Source of the DNA: Orychophragmus violaceus
Lineage: Eukaryota; Streptophyta; Magnoliopsida; Brassicales; Brassicaceae
Assembly: GCA_030180135.1 (NCBI GenBank)
Contig: CM058240.1
Span: 76,131,581-76,195,580 of the forward strand
DNA length: 64,000 bases
Direction: 5' to 3'
Below the pieces are notes generated by a model. It searched no databases, was not told the DNA's origin, and worked only from the letters and a program-made list of their open reading frames with translations. Positions 43,294 through 53,643 of the stretch are shown here, one piece after another. Numbering within the stretch: position 1 is the first letter of the stretch; each line of letters begins with the position of its first letter. The position numbers and the translations under genes are program-made.

Positions 43294-45837
43294 ATGGTTC
43301 GAGAACGTCTGATCTTGATACCAGATGCTGAAGGTACCCTGAGGGACCAAGATGACAACCCGTACAATGCTGTTGGGCATCGGGTTGATGCTGAAGGGAA
43401 TGTCATCCCTGATCCTCCTGAGCAACAGCAACAGGAGCTGAACCGAAACCAGGGTCAAGGACAGGCCCAAGGTAGAGAGATGGTGGTTCATGAGAGGACA
43501 CTAGCTGATTACAACAGACCTGATGAGTTTCATGCAAACCGAGCAGCTCTAGTGCTTCCTGCTTTTGAGAGGAATGATTTTGAGGTAAAGACCATCTACT
43601 ACCAGCTGATGAGACAGATTGCTTTTCATGGTCTTCAAGCAGAGCAGCCTATGGATCACATTGACAAGTTTGAAGACATAGTCACTGGCATGAAGTATGA
43701 AGGAGTATGCCCAGACTATCTGTTCCTTAAGCTATTTCCGCACAGTCTTGCTGGAGACGCTAGTGCATGGCTGAGACAACTGGCACCTGGTCAGTATACT
43801 ACTTGGGCAGCCTTAAAGAGTGAGTTCTTGCATCACTTTTATGATGATGCGCGCTCGGATCAGTCCAGACAGGACATACTCACCTTTTCCCAAGGAGCTG
43901 TGGAGCCCTTGAAGACTGCCTGGATGAGATTTAAGCAGTATCAGCGTGACTGTCCACACCATGGATTCACAGAAGTACAGCTGATTGGTATTTTCTTCAG
44001 AGGCATAGATCTCCCTTATCAGACTGCGCTGGATAATTCCAGTAATGCTAATTTCAACACCAGGACTCCTACACAAGCTAAGCAGTTGATTGAGAACCTG
44101 ATTGGCAGCAACAGTTGCAAGACAATGGATGAAAGGAGGAAGAAATCTGGTAGAACTGTAGAGAATTCTGATATAGCTAATATAAGATCCAGATTGGACA
44201 CAGTCTACAATCTCCTGACTAGTAAGAAAACTGTCCACTTTGCCCAAGATGTAGAGGTGATTCAGGCTGAGGAGGAAACTCAGGAAGAAGATGTGAATTT
44301 CATAGGAGGTTCTGGTTTCCAAGGTAATAGATTTGGTAATCAACAGGGGAACAGATTCTCCAATGGTGGACAGACTGGTGGTTTTCAGAAGACCTATAGA
44401 CAAGGTACTCAGAGAACCTATGGATCTACATCCTATCAGACTCCTCCTGCGCCTACAGCCCATGAGAGCAAAATGGAGGCTATGATGGAACAACTGATTG
44501 AGAGTCAGACCAAGATTTCTGTGGACTGCAACAAGAAGTTGGACGCTGTCTATGAAGACCTCAATGGGAAATTTGAGTCTCTGAGCACTCACATGAAGCA
44601 GTTGGATACTCAGGTGAACCAGATGTACAGCTCACTGAAGGGAAAAGGAGTGGCAGACACTCATGTTAAGGCCTGGTCTGTGTGCATTAATGATGGATCT
44701 CACCTAGGTGAAAGATTTGAGCTAAGTACAGCTGAGTTGGTGACAGAACAGGAATTTTCGGATATTTGTGAAAAACTCTCCGGTGAAATCTGCTGCAGTG
44801 CGTCGATCGATGCAACATCGGCAACGATCGATACACCCGTCGGGATAGCAACGATCGACACACCCTTAGTGTCGGTCGTTGCAGGGCGTGAACAGACAGA
44901 ACCTTCGGATGATAATAGCATAAATGCTGACTTGGAGCTTGATCGCCTATTCAATGGAGCCTCTGAGATTACTCAACAGGAGATCTACGAGCAGATCTTT
45001 AGACAACACTCCTCAGTGTCTGAAGTGATTAGGCAAGAGATTGAAGAGCTGAAGAAATTAGAAGGGATTGGTGAAGAATTGGAAGAAATTCCAACTTCTG
45101 ATGATCCACCTTATCATCCATGTGTGCAAAGGTACCTGAATAAGATGTTGCCCCTGGATGATGATCTGAAAGACTGGGTGATAATAGTCCCTCAGCATAT
45201 TAGTGATGTTCTGCTAACTAAGGTCCCGAAGAAGCTATCTGATCCTGGAGTCTTTGTGCTGGACTGTTCTATCTTTGAGGATAGCTTCAGGCGTTCTCTG
45301 TGTGATTTAGGAGCTGCTGGAAGTTTGATGCCTTACTCTGTGGCAGAGAAGCTGGGTATGCTGGATTTTACTCCTACTAGGACTTCTCTTGTCCTAGCTG
45401 ATCAGTCCATACGAGTTCCTGAAGGACTCCTTATGGACATTCCGGTGAGAGTTGGAAACTACTTAGTTCCAACGGACTTCCTTGTGCTGAGATATGACTG
45501 TGATCCGGATGAAGCATTATTGCTTGGGAGACCCTTTTTGGCTACAGCAGGAGCGTTGATTGATGTTAGGAACAGCTTGATAGACCTCCATCTGGGAGAT
45601 GAACCACTGCACTATGAGATGGATAAGCTGCGAAAGCCACTGATAGATGGGCAGACATTCACCATAAGGGACGCAGATTTTGAGCAACCTGATCATACCA
45701 TGGTTATAGATCCTGGAGAACATTTCACTCCATCTTTTCTTGGCCATGAGCATTCCGCAACAGCCTACTCACCACCTTGGATGAGGAGACTTGAACAGAG
45801 ACAGAAAAAGTCTCTGTCAGGACCTCCTGGTACTTGA
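43294..45837 (+). CDS. Athila gag-protease polyprotein (A)
   Basis: An intact ORF of 847 residues. The gag core (Retrotrans_gag type) spans about residues 85-235 with FEDIVTGMKYEGVCPDYLFL and DASAWLRQLAPGQYTTWAAL. A Gly/Asn/Gln-rich segment follows (330-385), then a coiled coil MEAMMEQLIESQTKIS at about 393. Residues 503-531 are encoded by four palindrome cores (SIDATSATIDTPVG...). A conserved HPCVQRYLNKMLP block precedes the aspartic protease, whose active site is CDLGAAGSLMP (Asp 671), followed by LLLGRPFLATAGALIDV. It ends EQRQKKSLSGPPGT with no pol. In element B the same ORF starts about 35 codons earlier, so this start is probably a downstream Met used after a one-base change near 43280. 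There is no zinc knuckle. Confidence 0.88.
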   Translation: MVRERLILIPDAEGTLRDQDDNPYNAVGHRVDAEGNVIPDPPEQQQQELNRNQGQGQAQGREMVVHERTLADYNRPDEFHANRAALVLPAFERNDFEVKTIYYQLMRQIAFHGLQAEQPMDHIDKFEDIVTGMKYEGVCPDYLFLKLFPHSLAGDASAWLRQLAPGQYTTWAALKSEFLHHFYDDARSDQSRQDILTFSQGAVEPLKTAWMRFKQYQRDCPHHGFTEVQLIGIFFRGIDLPYQTALDNSSNANFNTRTPTQAKQLIENLIGSNSCKTMDERRKKSGRTVENSDIANIRSRLDTVYNLLTSKKTVHFAQDVEVIQAEEETQEEDVNFIGGSGFQGNRFGNQQGNRFSNGGQTGGFQKTYRQGTQRTYGSTSYQTPPAPTAHESKMEAMMEQLIESQTKISVDCNKKLDAVYEDLNGKFESLSTHMKQLDTQVNQMYSSLKGKGVADTHVKAWSVCINDGSHLGERFELSTAELVTEQEFSDICEKLSGEICCSASIDATSATIDTPVGIATIDTPLVSVVAGREQTEPSDDNSINADLELDRLFNGASEITQQEIYEQIFRQHSSVSEVIRQEIEELKKLEGIGEELEEIPTSDDPPYHPCVQRYLNKMLPLDDDLKDWVIIVPQHISDVLLTKVPKKLSDPGVFVLDCSIFEDSFRRSLCDLGAAGSLMPYSVAEKLGMLDFTPTRTSLVLADQSIRVPEGLLMDIPVRVGNYLVPTDFLVLRYDCDPDEALLLGRPFLATAGALIDVRNSLIDLHLGDEPLHYEMDKLRKPLIDGQTFTIRDADFEQPDHTMVIDPGEHFTPSFLGHEHSATAYSPPWMRRLEQRQKKSLSGPPGT

Positions 45838-47185
45838 AAATTCCCATCCGTCCGGTCAAGCTATTGACCTTAAACAAGCGCTGGGTGGGAGGCAACCCAC
45901 CATTAGGTACTGGTGTTTTTCTACTTAATTTTTGGTGTTTTTGTTAGGATTTTACGTTTGTTTTTGTTTCTGGTGAGTTTATGTTTGCAGGTCTCGGTTA
46001 AATCGCAGTGCAACGATCGACGCACTTCTGTGTCGATCGTCACAACACGAAAGGAATCGCATTGCAGCGATCGTTGCGGTCCTGAGCAACGATCGACTAT
46101 ACACGAAAATCGCCAAGTAACGGTCGATGCACTCAGTGCAACGATCGATGCTCAGCGACAGAGGTAACCCGACAGACATAATTTCACCCTTTCAATTTTT
46201 ATTTTCTTTTTACCGATCCTTCGCTGGACACTACTGGGGACAGTGTGTCTTAAGTGTGGGGGAGGTGCTACTGACTTTTGTTTTCTGTTTTCTTAAGAGT
46301 CAGTCCGTTTTTCAAATTTTTTTTGTTTTATTGAGTCAAAATTGTTTAAGTAAGAAACTATGATTTTCTGAGAAGATTTACAAGACTTGCAGGAACTTAA
46401 GTAACCATTGGGATGAAGTTGCAGGATCTATCTCTGACTATTAGAAAACCCCATCACAGATCAACCTACTGGGAACACCCACATCACTTCAGGTATCAGA
46501 GGATCCTTTTACTGACTTCAACCTTAATACTGACTTAGATTTCTCACCTAAGGGCTTGGTATACTTTGTGTCGGATTCCCTTGTTAGTTCTGACACAGCC
46601 TGTAAACCTGTCCTATTTAGTTCCCTTCTCCCCTTCTATAAAGTAAAAAAAATAATAATAATAATAAACTGAGGATGAGTTAGTAACTCCGAAGTGGTCA
46701 TGGGAATAGTAGAAAACACTATTTTCTCTCATGTGATCCATGGAATGTGTCCAAAGTACACCCCATAACGGGAAGAACACTGATAAAAAAAATAAAATGA
46801 TACCCAGTGGGGAAAAATCAGTTGTTAAAAAAGGGAAAGAGAAGAAAGGGACTAGAGAAAGATAGTATGGTGGTCTAGAGCTGATAAGGTAAGAATCCAT
46901 GTGCCCTTTGATCGATACTCCTTAGGTGAGACCGCACTTAAATACTTGCAGAAGTCAGTAGGGAGAATTTGAATGCTTGAATGTGATTGTGGAGTTTACC
47001 TAGGACAGTTGCTAAGTGTGGGGGAAGTACATTGTGGTCTTGATATCCTGTGATTGATTTTTGCAGTGGTTTACTAAGGGGAATCTGAGTATTGTAGCTT
47101 CTAGGATGAAATGAGTTTCTGAAGAGTTTTCAAACCTCTTCACCATGTTTTAGTTCTATGATTTGCTTGAGGGCAAGCAAAGGCT
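45838..47185 (+). other. 3' noncoding region of A
   Basis: Begins with a hairpin-like GGTGGGAGGCAACCCACC phrase. It contains three palindrome pairs at 46011-46160 and two internal copies of the purine tract (46252-46265 and 47014-47027). No ORF is credible. B (reverse) and D share the layout. Confidence 0.65.
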
Positions 47186-47199
47186 AAGTGTGGGGGAGT
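47186..47199 (+). promoter_or_regulatory. Polypurine tract of A
   Basis: AAGTGTGGGGGAGT directly precedes the 3' LTR. Near-identical words lie at 46252 and 47014. Confidence 0.88.
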
Positions 47200-48398
47200 T
47201 GATATATCATGGTTTTTATCCATTTTAGACCATGATATAGATGTGTTTTTAGTGTCTTTTGTCTTTGTTTAGAGTCTTTTACAGGTTTAATCAGGTTTGG
47301 AGCTAATTGGAGATATTTGGAGAATTTTGGGACTTTTGGGACGTTTTGGCCGAGAGCTTAAGTCACTGTCCGATTTATTGATCGTGCATCGACCGACACA
47401 CCTTGTGCATCGGTCGACACACTAGCGAGATGGGCCGTACACGTCGGTTTAATGAAGATATGAAGATTTGCAAAGAAGCCCAAGATAGTTCCAGTATTTA
47501 CACAGAAGCCCCATCCGAGATTATGCCTATATATACTAGTTTTTGGTGTTTATTTTACTTACACTTTCATAATTAAGAGCAGAGGATTTTTAGAGCTTTT
47601 GGGGCTGATCTGAACCTATTACTTCATCTGTATTTGGAGAAGATTTCGAACCCCTTTTACTCTTATTCTTTTATGCAATTTATTCATTCTATGATTATGT
47701 TTTCATTATCTATGTCTGAGTAGATTCCTAGTTAGGTTTAGGGCTTCTCACATAAGATTTCATGACTTGCTAGACTTGTTCAAATTCAGTTAAGGATTCA
47801 AACTATATCTGTTCTTCAATTTAATTGTGCTTAAAGCTAGTTCTAACCTGATCAATTAGAATCTAGATCTTAGGTTGCTAAATACGTCACGGAAGTGGGG
47901 TTTAGGAATCTGAACTAATTAAATTGGGCAATTAAAATTTGCGCAAACGGAAGTTTGGTTTAGGATAATTGTGAACATATCAAACTTGGGATTAATGCTA
48001 GTTTAATCTGTTAGTTCTCGCAAACGAAAGTTTGGTTTGCTGCACTTAGACTTAGAGAATTATCGCAAAGGAATTTGGTTAATTCTATATATGTGTTTTG
48101 AGTTCTAGAACTGTGCTTAATTAGATCCTTGCTGAATGAACTGTCTGCTTGTCTGATTTCCTGAGAATACCCTAGGCTTGACGCTTTTAATTACTTGCTT
48201 CCACAACCGCTAATCTCTGCTACTGATTTACTTTCTCGCACCGCTTTTAATACAATCACATTGCTTATTTCTAGTATTAGTCTCTACTGTTCTGATCTAT
48301 TGAGACCAAGTGTCCCTGTGGATTCGATAACCCTATATACTACTTTGACATTGCTGTTCACTTGCAGTTTAGTATAGGGATAAACTTTGAGCCTATCA
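47200..48398 (+). repeat. 3' LTR of A
   Basis: 1199 bp partner of 41719-42917, with the palindrome pair at 47388-47421. Followed by TSD GACAC (48399-48403). Confidence 0.93.
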
Positions 48399-49400
48399 GA
48401 CACCCATCTAGCCTTGTGCTCAAGCTCAAATGGAAGGTGACAAGCTTTCCCATAGAGGAGATGAAATGGTGTAGTCCCAAGTGGCGTCTTGAACGCAGTT
48501 CTGTAGGCCCGTAATGCATCATCCAGCTTAGCAGACCCGTCCTTTCTAGTATTTCCCACTGTCTTCTCCAGAACTTCCTTGATCTGTCTGTTGGAGACCT
48601 CAACCTGTCCACTAGTCTGAGGGTGATATGGAGTAGCCACACGATGATTTACACCATGAGTCTTTAGCAGCTTCTCGAAGACCTTGTTGATGAAGTGAGA
48701 ACCACCATCACTTATCACAATCCTAGGCACTCCAAATCTGGGGAAGATGATAGTCTTAAACAGCATAAGAACTACCGATGGATTGTTGGTTGGACAAGCA
48801 ATTGCTTCAACCCACTTAGATACATAGTCCACAACAACCAAGATGTACTTATTCCCATAGGAATATGGGAATGGTCCCATGAAATCGATGCCCCAGCAGT
48901 CAAAGACTTCAACCTCTAAGATGAAATTCTACGGTATCTCATGTCTCTTGCTTATATTCCCTCTCCTCTGACAGACATCACACTACGAGACAAACAACTG
49001 AGCATCCTTAAAAATTGTAGGCCACCAGAAGCCTGCCTGAAGAACTTTGGACACTATCTTAAAGGTAGCAAAGTGTCCAACATACTCAGAACCATGGCAG
49101 TGATACAACACATTCTCAACTTCAGACTCTGCGATGCAACGTCTGTAGATACCATCAGAGCAGTGCTTGTATAAATATGGCTCATCCCAATAGTAACGCC
49201 TGATTTCTCGAAGAAATTTCTTCTTCTCATAGCCCTTAAAGAATTCAGGCTCATCCTCTGCAGCAAGGTAATTAGCTATATCAGCATACCAAGGTCTATT
49301 AGAGAGAGAACCTTGGGCAACTACAGCTATAAACAGGTCAAGTGGACCATCTGAACCATATGTGCTCGTCGGCAGTTGATGTCGACCGACACTAATAGCA
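48399..49400 (-). pseudogene. Athila D integrase, zinc-binding and catalytic parts
   Basis: The core frame from 48880 to 48399 has YILVVVDYVSKWVEAI (first Asp), VPRIVISDGGSHFINKVF (second Asp) and HPQTSGQVEVSNRQIKEVLE (Glu), i.e. the DD35E integrase of Ty3/gypsy. Upstream (49380-48881) the HHCC zinc-binding region is readable (CHGSEYVGHFATFKIV and CDVCQRRGNISKRHE), broken by TAG stops before CDVC and before the core. The C-terminus continues at 41718 after element A. Confidence 0.85.
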
Positions 49401-49483
49401 ACGTTAGTCGATTTTGATCCTAATTGATGGCTGGATGTCGACTTTAATCGATTTATGTCGGCTTTTTCGAGTCCAGTGTCGAC

Positions 49484-50092
49484 CTAAATTGTATTGACGT
49501 CGACCGACACTGGTTCTGAGACTCTTGCAGATTGCAGAATTCTTGCATATTCCGTCTGAAAACCTGTCTCAACCATGTAGATGTTATCTTCAGGTAGAAA
49601 ATCATCTATATAAACCTCCTCTTCAATCCTGATCCTTGAGAGATGATCAGCTACACCATTTTCCACTCCTTTCTTATCTCTCACTTCGATATCAAATTCC
49701 TAAAGAAGTAGAACCCATCGAAGCAACCTTGACTTAGCATCCTTCTTCTGCATAAGATACTTAAGTGAAGAATGGTCTGTGTGCACAATTACCTTAGATT
49801 CAATCAGATATGGACGAAACTTCTCAAAGGCAAAGACAGCTGCTAGCAACTCCTTTTCAGTTGTTGCATAGTTCCTCTGCGCATCATTAAAGTTTATACT
49901 AGCATAATAGATAGCATGAAGATTCTTACCCTTCCTCTGACCAAGTACAGCTCCTACTGCGTAGTCAATAACATCACACATGACCTCGAAAGGTAAATCC
50001 CAGTCTGGAGGTTGCACAATTGGAGCAGAAATCAAAGCCTGTTTCAACTCCTGAAATGCAGAATGACACTCATCTGTGAACTCAAACTTCAC
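49484..50092 (-). pseudogene. Athila D RNase H
   Basis: Frames 50092-49700 and 49684-49484. The first has LPFEVMCDVIDYAVGAVLGQ, in which the usual CDASDYAVG has lost the first catalytic Asp context, then YATTEKELLAAVFAFEKFRP and IVHTDHSSLKYLMQKKDAKS. The second has GVENGVADHLSRI. This is the gypsy RNase H pattern. A palindrome site lies between RNase H and integrase (49378-49392 and 49495-49512). Confidence 0.8.
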
Positions 50093-50124
50093 ATCTTTGC
50101 AAAGAAGTGCAGTGAGTGGTCTAG

Positions 50125-50457
50125 CTATCTTGTTGAAGTCTTTGTAAACATTCTATAAAACCCAGCATGCCCAAGAAAGCTCCTAACTCCCTTAACCAAA
50201 TTTGGTGCATGTAGCCCTGTCATCACCTCGATCTTAGCTCGATCAACCTCAAGCCCTGCTTCAGATACTATGTATCCAAGTACAATGCCATCTCTGACCA
50301 TAAAATGACACTTCTCCCAATTCAGAAACATATGCTTTTCCTCACATCTAGCCAGCACCTTACACAGATTATCCAGGCAAGTGTGGTAGAACGATCCGTA
50401 GATAGAGAAATCATCCATAAAGACCTTCATAAAATCCTCAATGATGTCTGTGAAGAT
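50125..50457 (-). pseudogene. Athila D reverse transcriptase, C-terminal part
   Basis: Minus-strand frame with IIEDFMKVFMDDFSIYGSFY, where FMDD is the catalytic box, then LARCEEKHMFLNWEKCHFMV, GIVLGYIVSEAGLEVDRAKI and VRSFLGHAGFYRMF. The fingers and first palm blocks are missing. Similarity stops near 50457, where unrelated sequence begins. Confidence 0.82.
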
Positions 50458-51071
50458 AAACCAAGGCCCCGTCCGTCAAACTGGGGAAATGGCTAAGTTA
50501 GAGGTTTTATTAGGTTTGTACTAACCATTTTGTCTTTCTTGCATTCACACAGCAGAGTGCCCTAGGAGGGTGAGTGTGGTTAGCGGTCCTGAGATGAGCA
50601 ATCATGATGAGGACATGTCATCATCAAATCACGAGGCCAATCCATGGCTACATGACCTTCCTTCCGCCAAGTGCTTTCGCATATCAGACCAGATTCCAGC
50701 TCCAGCACCCGCTCTTTCTGTCACTGGTGCAGCCCCTGCACGTGCATCGCTTGTTTCTGCAACACTTCAGGACGATGCCGCATCCGGCGTATAATACGTT
50801 GGGCACCTGGATATCTTTCAGGCTTCTGGTAGCAATCTCCCTCTATTGCCGAATCTAGCACCATCGCTTGCACCTCTCTCACCGCCACAACCAATACCTA
50901 TTCTTAAGGCCCATGTCCATCAGTCGTTTTACGGTCCCATCGACATTTTGCTTTCATCACTCCTGGATTTCAGACTTCTGATGGAGCCTATCGATCCAGC
51001 ACATCTCCGTAGTTGGGAAGAGTTAGTGGCCGAGCATGCCAACTAGTTGGCCGAGATACTGGAGCAGCCAC
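50458..51071 (+). pseudogene. Broken ORF of unknown function, left part
   Basis: The plus-strand frame ending at 51071 contains SPPQPIPILKAHVHQSFYGP and HLRSWEELVAEHAN, then a stop, then LAEILEQP. It continues in the same frame at 57736 (PDDPQQPPLQAAS) once element B is removed. An acceptor-like TTTCTTGCATTCACACAG at 50532-50549 may start an exon. I do not recognise the family. TSD GCCAC is at 51067-51071. Confidence 0.5.
51067..51071. repeat. TSD of element B, left copy (GCCAC)
   Basis: GCCAC here and at 57736-57740. Confidence 0.92.
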
Positions 51072-52292
51072 TGATAGGTTCTAAGTTTTCCCTATACTTA
51101 ACTGCAAGTGAACAGCAATGTCAAAGTAGTATATAGGGTTATCGAATCCACAGAGACACTTGGTCTCAAGAGAATCAAACTGTAGGAATAAATACTAGAA
51201 ATAAGCAAGTAGTGAATGAAATAGATTGCGGTGCGAGAAAGTAAATCAGTAACAGAGATTAACGGTTGTGAAGCAAGTAATTAAAAGCGTCAAGCCTAGG
51301 GTATTCTCAGGAAATCAGACAAGCAGACAGTTCATTCAGCAAGGATCTAATTAAGAACGGTTCTAGAACTCAAAACACAGATGTAGAATTAACCAAATTC
51401 CTTTGCGATAATTCTCTAAGTCTAAGTGCAGCAAACCAAACTTTCGTTTGCGAGAACTAACAGATTAAACTAGCAATAAGTCCAAGTTTGATATGTTCAC
51501 AATTATCCTAAACCAAACTTCCGTTTGCGCAAAGTTTAATTGCCCAATTTAATTAGTTCAGATTCCTAAACCCCACTTCCGTGACGTATTTAGCAACCTA
51601 AGATCTAGATTCTAATTGATCAGGTTAGAACTAGCTTTAAGCACAATTAAATTGAAGAACAGGTATAGTTATGAATCCTTAACTGAATTTGAACAAGTCT
51701 AGCAAGTCATGAAATCCTATGTGAGAAACCCTAAACCTAACTATGGATCTACTCAGACATAGATAATGAAAACATAATCATAGAATGAATAAATTGCATA
51801 AAAGAATAAGAGTAAAAGGGGTTCGAAATCTTCTCCAAATACAGATGATGTAACAGGTTCAGATCAGCCCCAAAAGGCTCTAAAATCCTCTGCTCTTAAT
51901 TATCAAAGTGTATGGTAAAAAGTATAAAGCGTATCTAATAAAAACTCTAAAAACTCTATTATATAGGCATAATCTCGGCCAAGGGCTTCTTTGTAAATAT
52001 CAGGAACTTCTGGATCAAAGTGCAAATTCTTCACTCTTTTAAACCGCCGAGTTTTTGGCCCATCTCGCTGGTGCATCGATCGTTGCTAGAGTGCAACGAT
52101 CGACACCTTCCTCTGTTTCGGAGAGTGAACTCTATCTCTCGGCCAATCACTCCAAAAATCTCCAAAATGCTCCATTATCTCCAATTCAGCTCCAAACCTG
52201 ATTATACCTGTAAAAGACTCTAAAATAACACAAAAGACACTAAAAACACACTTATATCATGGTCTAAAACTAGTAAAAACCATGATATATCA
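51072..52292 (-). repeat. 3' LTR of B
   Basis: 1221 bp, reading TGATATATCATGG...CCTATCA on the minus strand. A palindrome pair lies at 52072-52108. Confidence 0.93.
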
Positions 52293-52306
52293 ACTCCCCC
52301 ACACTT
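52293..52306 (-). promoter_or_regulatory. Polypurine tract of B
   Basis: Minus-strand AAGTGTGGGGGAGT next to the 3' LTR. Extra copies lie at 52465-52478 and 53216-53229. Confidence 0.88.
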
Positions 52307-53643
52307 AGCCTTTGCTTGCCCTCAAGCAAAACAGAGAACTAAAACATGGTGAAGAGGTTTGAAAACTCTTCAGAAACTCATTTCATCCTAGAAGCTACAA
52401 TACTCAGATTCCCCTTAGTAAACCACTGCAAGAATCAATCACAGGATATCAAGACCACAATGTACTTCCCCCACACTTAGCAACTGTCCTAGGTAAACTC
52501 CACAATCACATTCAAGCATTCAAATTCTCCTTACTGACTTCTGCAAGTATTTAAGTGCGGTCTCACCTAAGGAGTATCGATCTAAAGGCACATGGATTCT
52601 TACCTTATCAGCTCTAGACCACCATACTATCTTTCTCTAGTCCCTTTCTTCTCTTTCCCTTCTTTAACAACTGATTTTTCCCCACTGGGTATCATTTTAT
52701 TTTTTTTATCAGTGTTCTTCCCGTTATGGGGTGTACTTTGGACACATTTCATGGATCACATGAGAGATAATAGTGTTTGCTACTATTCCCATGACCACTT
52801 CGGAGTTACTAACTCATCCTCAGTTTATTATTATTTTTTTTTTTTTTTACTTTACAGAAGGGGAGAAGGGGACTAAATAGGACAGGTTTACAGGCTGTGT
52901 CAGAACTAACAGGGAATCCGACATAAAGCATACCAAGCCCTTAGGTGAGAAATCTAAATCAGTATTAAGGTTGAAGTCAGTAAAGGATCCTCTGATACCT
53001 GAAGTGATGTGGGTGTTCCCAGTAGGTTGATCTGTGATGGAGTTTTCTAATAGTCATAGATAGATCTTGCAACTTCATCCCAATGGTTACTTAAGTTCCT
53101 GCAAGTCTTGTAAATCTTCTCAGAAAATCATAGTTTCTTACTTAAACAATTTTGACTCAATAAAACAAAAAACGGACTGACTCTTAAGAAAACAGAAAGA
53201 TATAAGTCAGTAGCACCTCCCCCACACTTAAGACACACTGTCCCCAGTAGTGTCCAGCGAAGGATCGGTAAAAAGAAAATAAAAATTGAAAAGGTGGAAT
53301 TATGTCTGTCGGGTTACCTCTGTCGCTTAGCATCGACCGTTGCACTAAGTGCATCGACCGTTACTTGGCGATTTTCGTGTATAGTCGATCGTTGCTCAAG
53401 ACCGCAACGATCGCTGCAATGCGATTCCTTTCGTGTTGTGACGATCGATACAGAACTGCATCGATCGCTGCACTGCGATTTAACCGAGACCTGCAATCAT
53501 AAACTCACCAGAAACAAAAACAAACGTAAAATCCTAACAAAAACACCAAAAATGAAAAAGAAAAACACCAGTACCTAATGGTGGGTTGCCTCCCACCCAG
53601 CGCTTGTTTAAGGTCAATAGCTTGACCGGACGGATGAGATCTT
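52307..53643 (-). other. 3' noncoding region of B
   Basis: The counterpart of 45838-47185 in A, with three palindrome pairs at 53330-53475 and a T-run expansion near 52825-52850. No ORF is credible. Confidence 0.65.

Larger units (their letters stand above)
41719..48398 (+). mobile_element. Non-autonomous Athila derivative A (gag-protease only)
   Basis: 6680 bp with 1199-bp LTRs (41719-42917 and 47200-48398), a tRNA-Asp primer site, one long gag-protease ORF, a 1.36-kb noncoding 3' region and a polypurine tract. A perfect 5-bp TSD GACAC flanks it. No RT, RNase H or integrase is present, so it would rely on a complete Athila for movement. The two LTRs differ at about 7 of 1199 positions by my count. 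It sits inside the integrase region of element D in opposite orientation. Confidence 0.95.
19332..50457 (-). mobile_element. Old Athila-type Ty3/gypsy element (D), heavily nested and truncated
   Basis: Minus-strand order from the right: partial RT (50457), RNase H, integrase (to 48399, resuming 41718-41431), an Athila third-ORF remnant (40815-39267), noncoding 3' region (39203-37975, resuming 20417-20391), purine tract and 3' LTR (20390-19332). It is interrupted by element C (20418-37974) and element A (41719-48398). The 5' LTR, primer site, gag and RT start are missing beyond 50457. Stops are frequent. Removing C and its TSD rebuilds a stretch of the same length as the matching stretch of element A, which supports the reconstruction. 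Confidence 0.8.
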
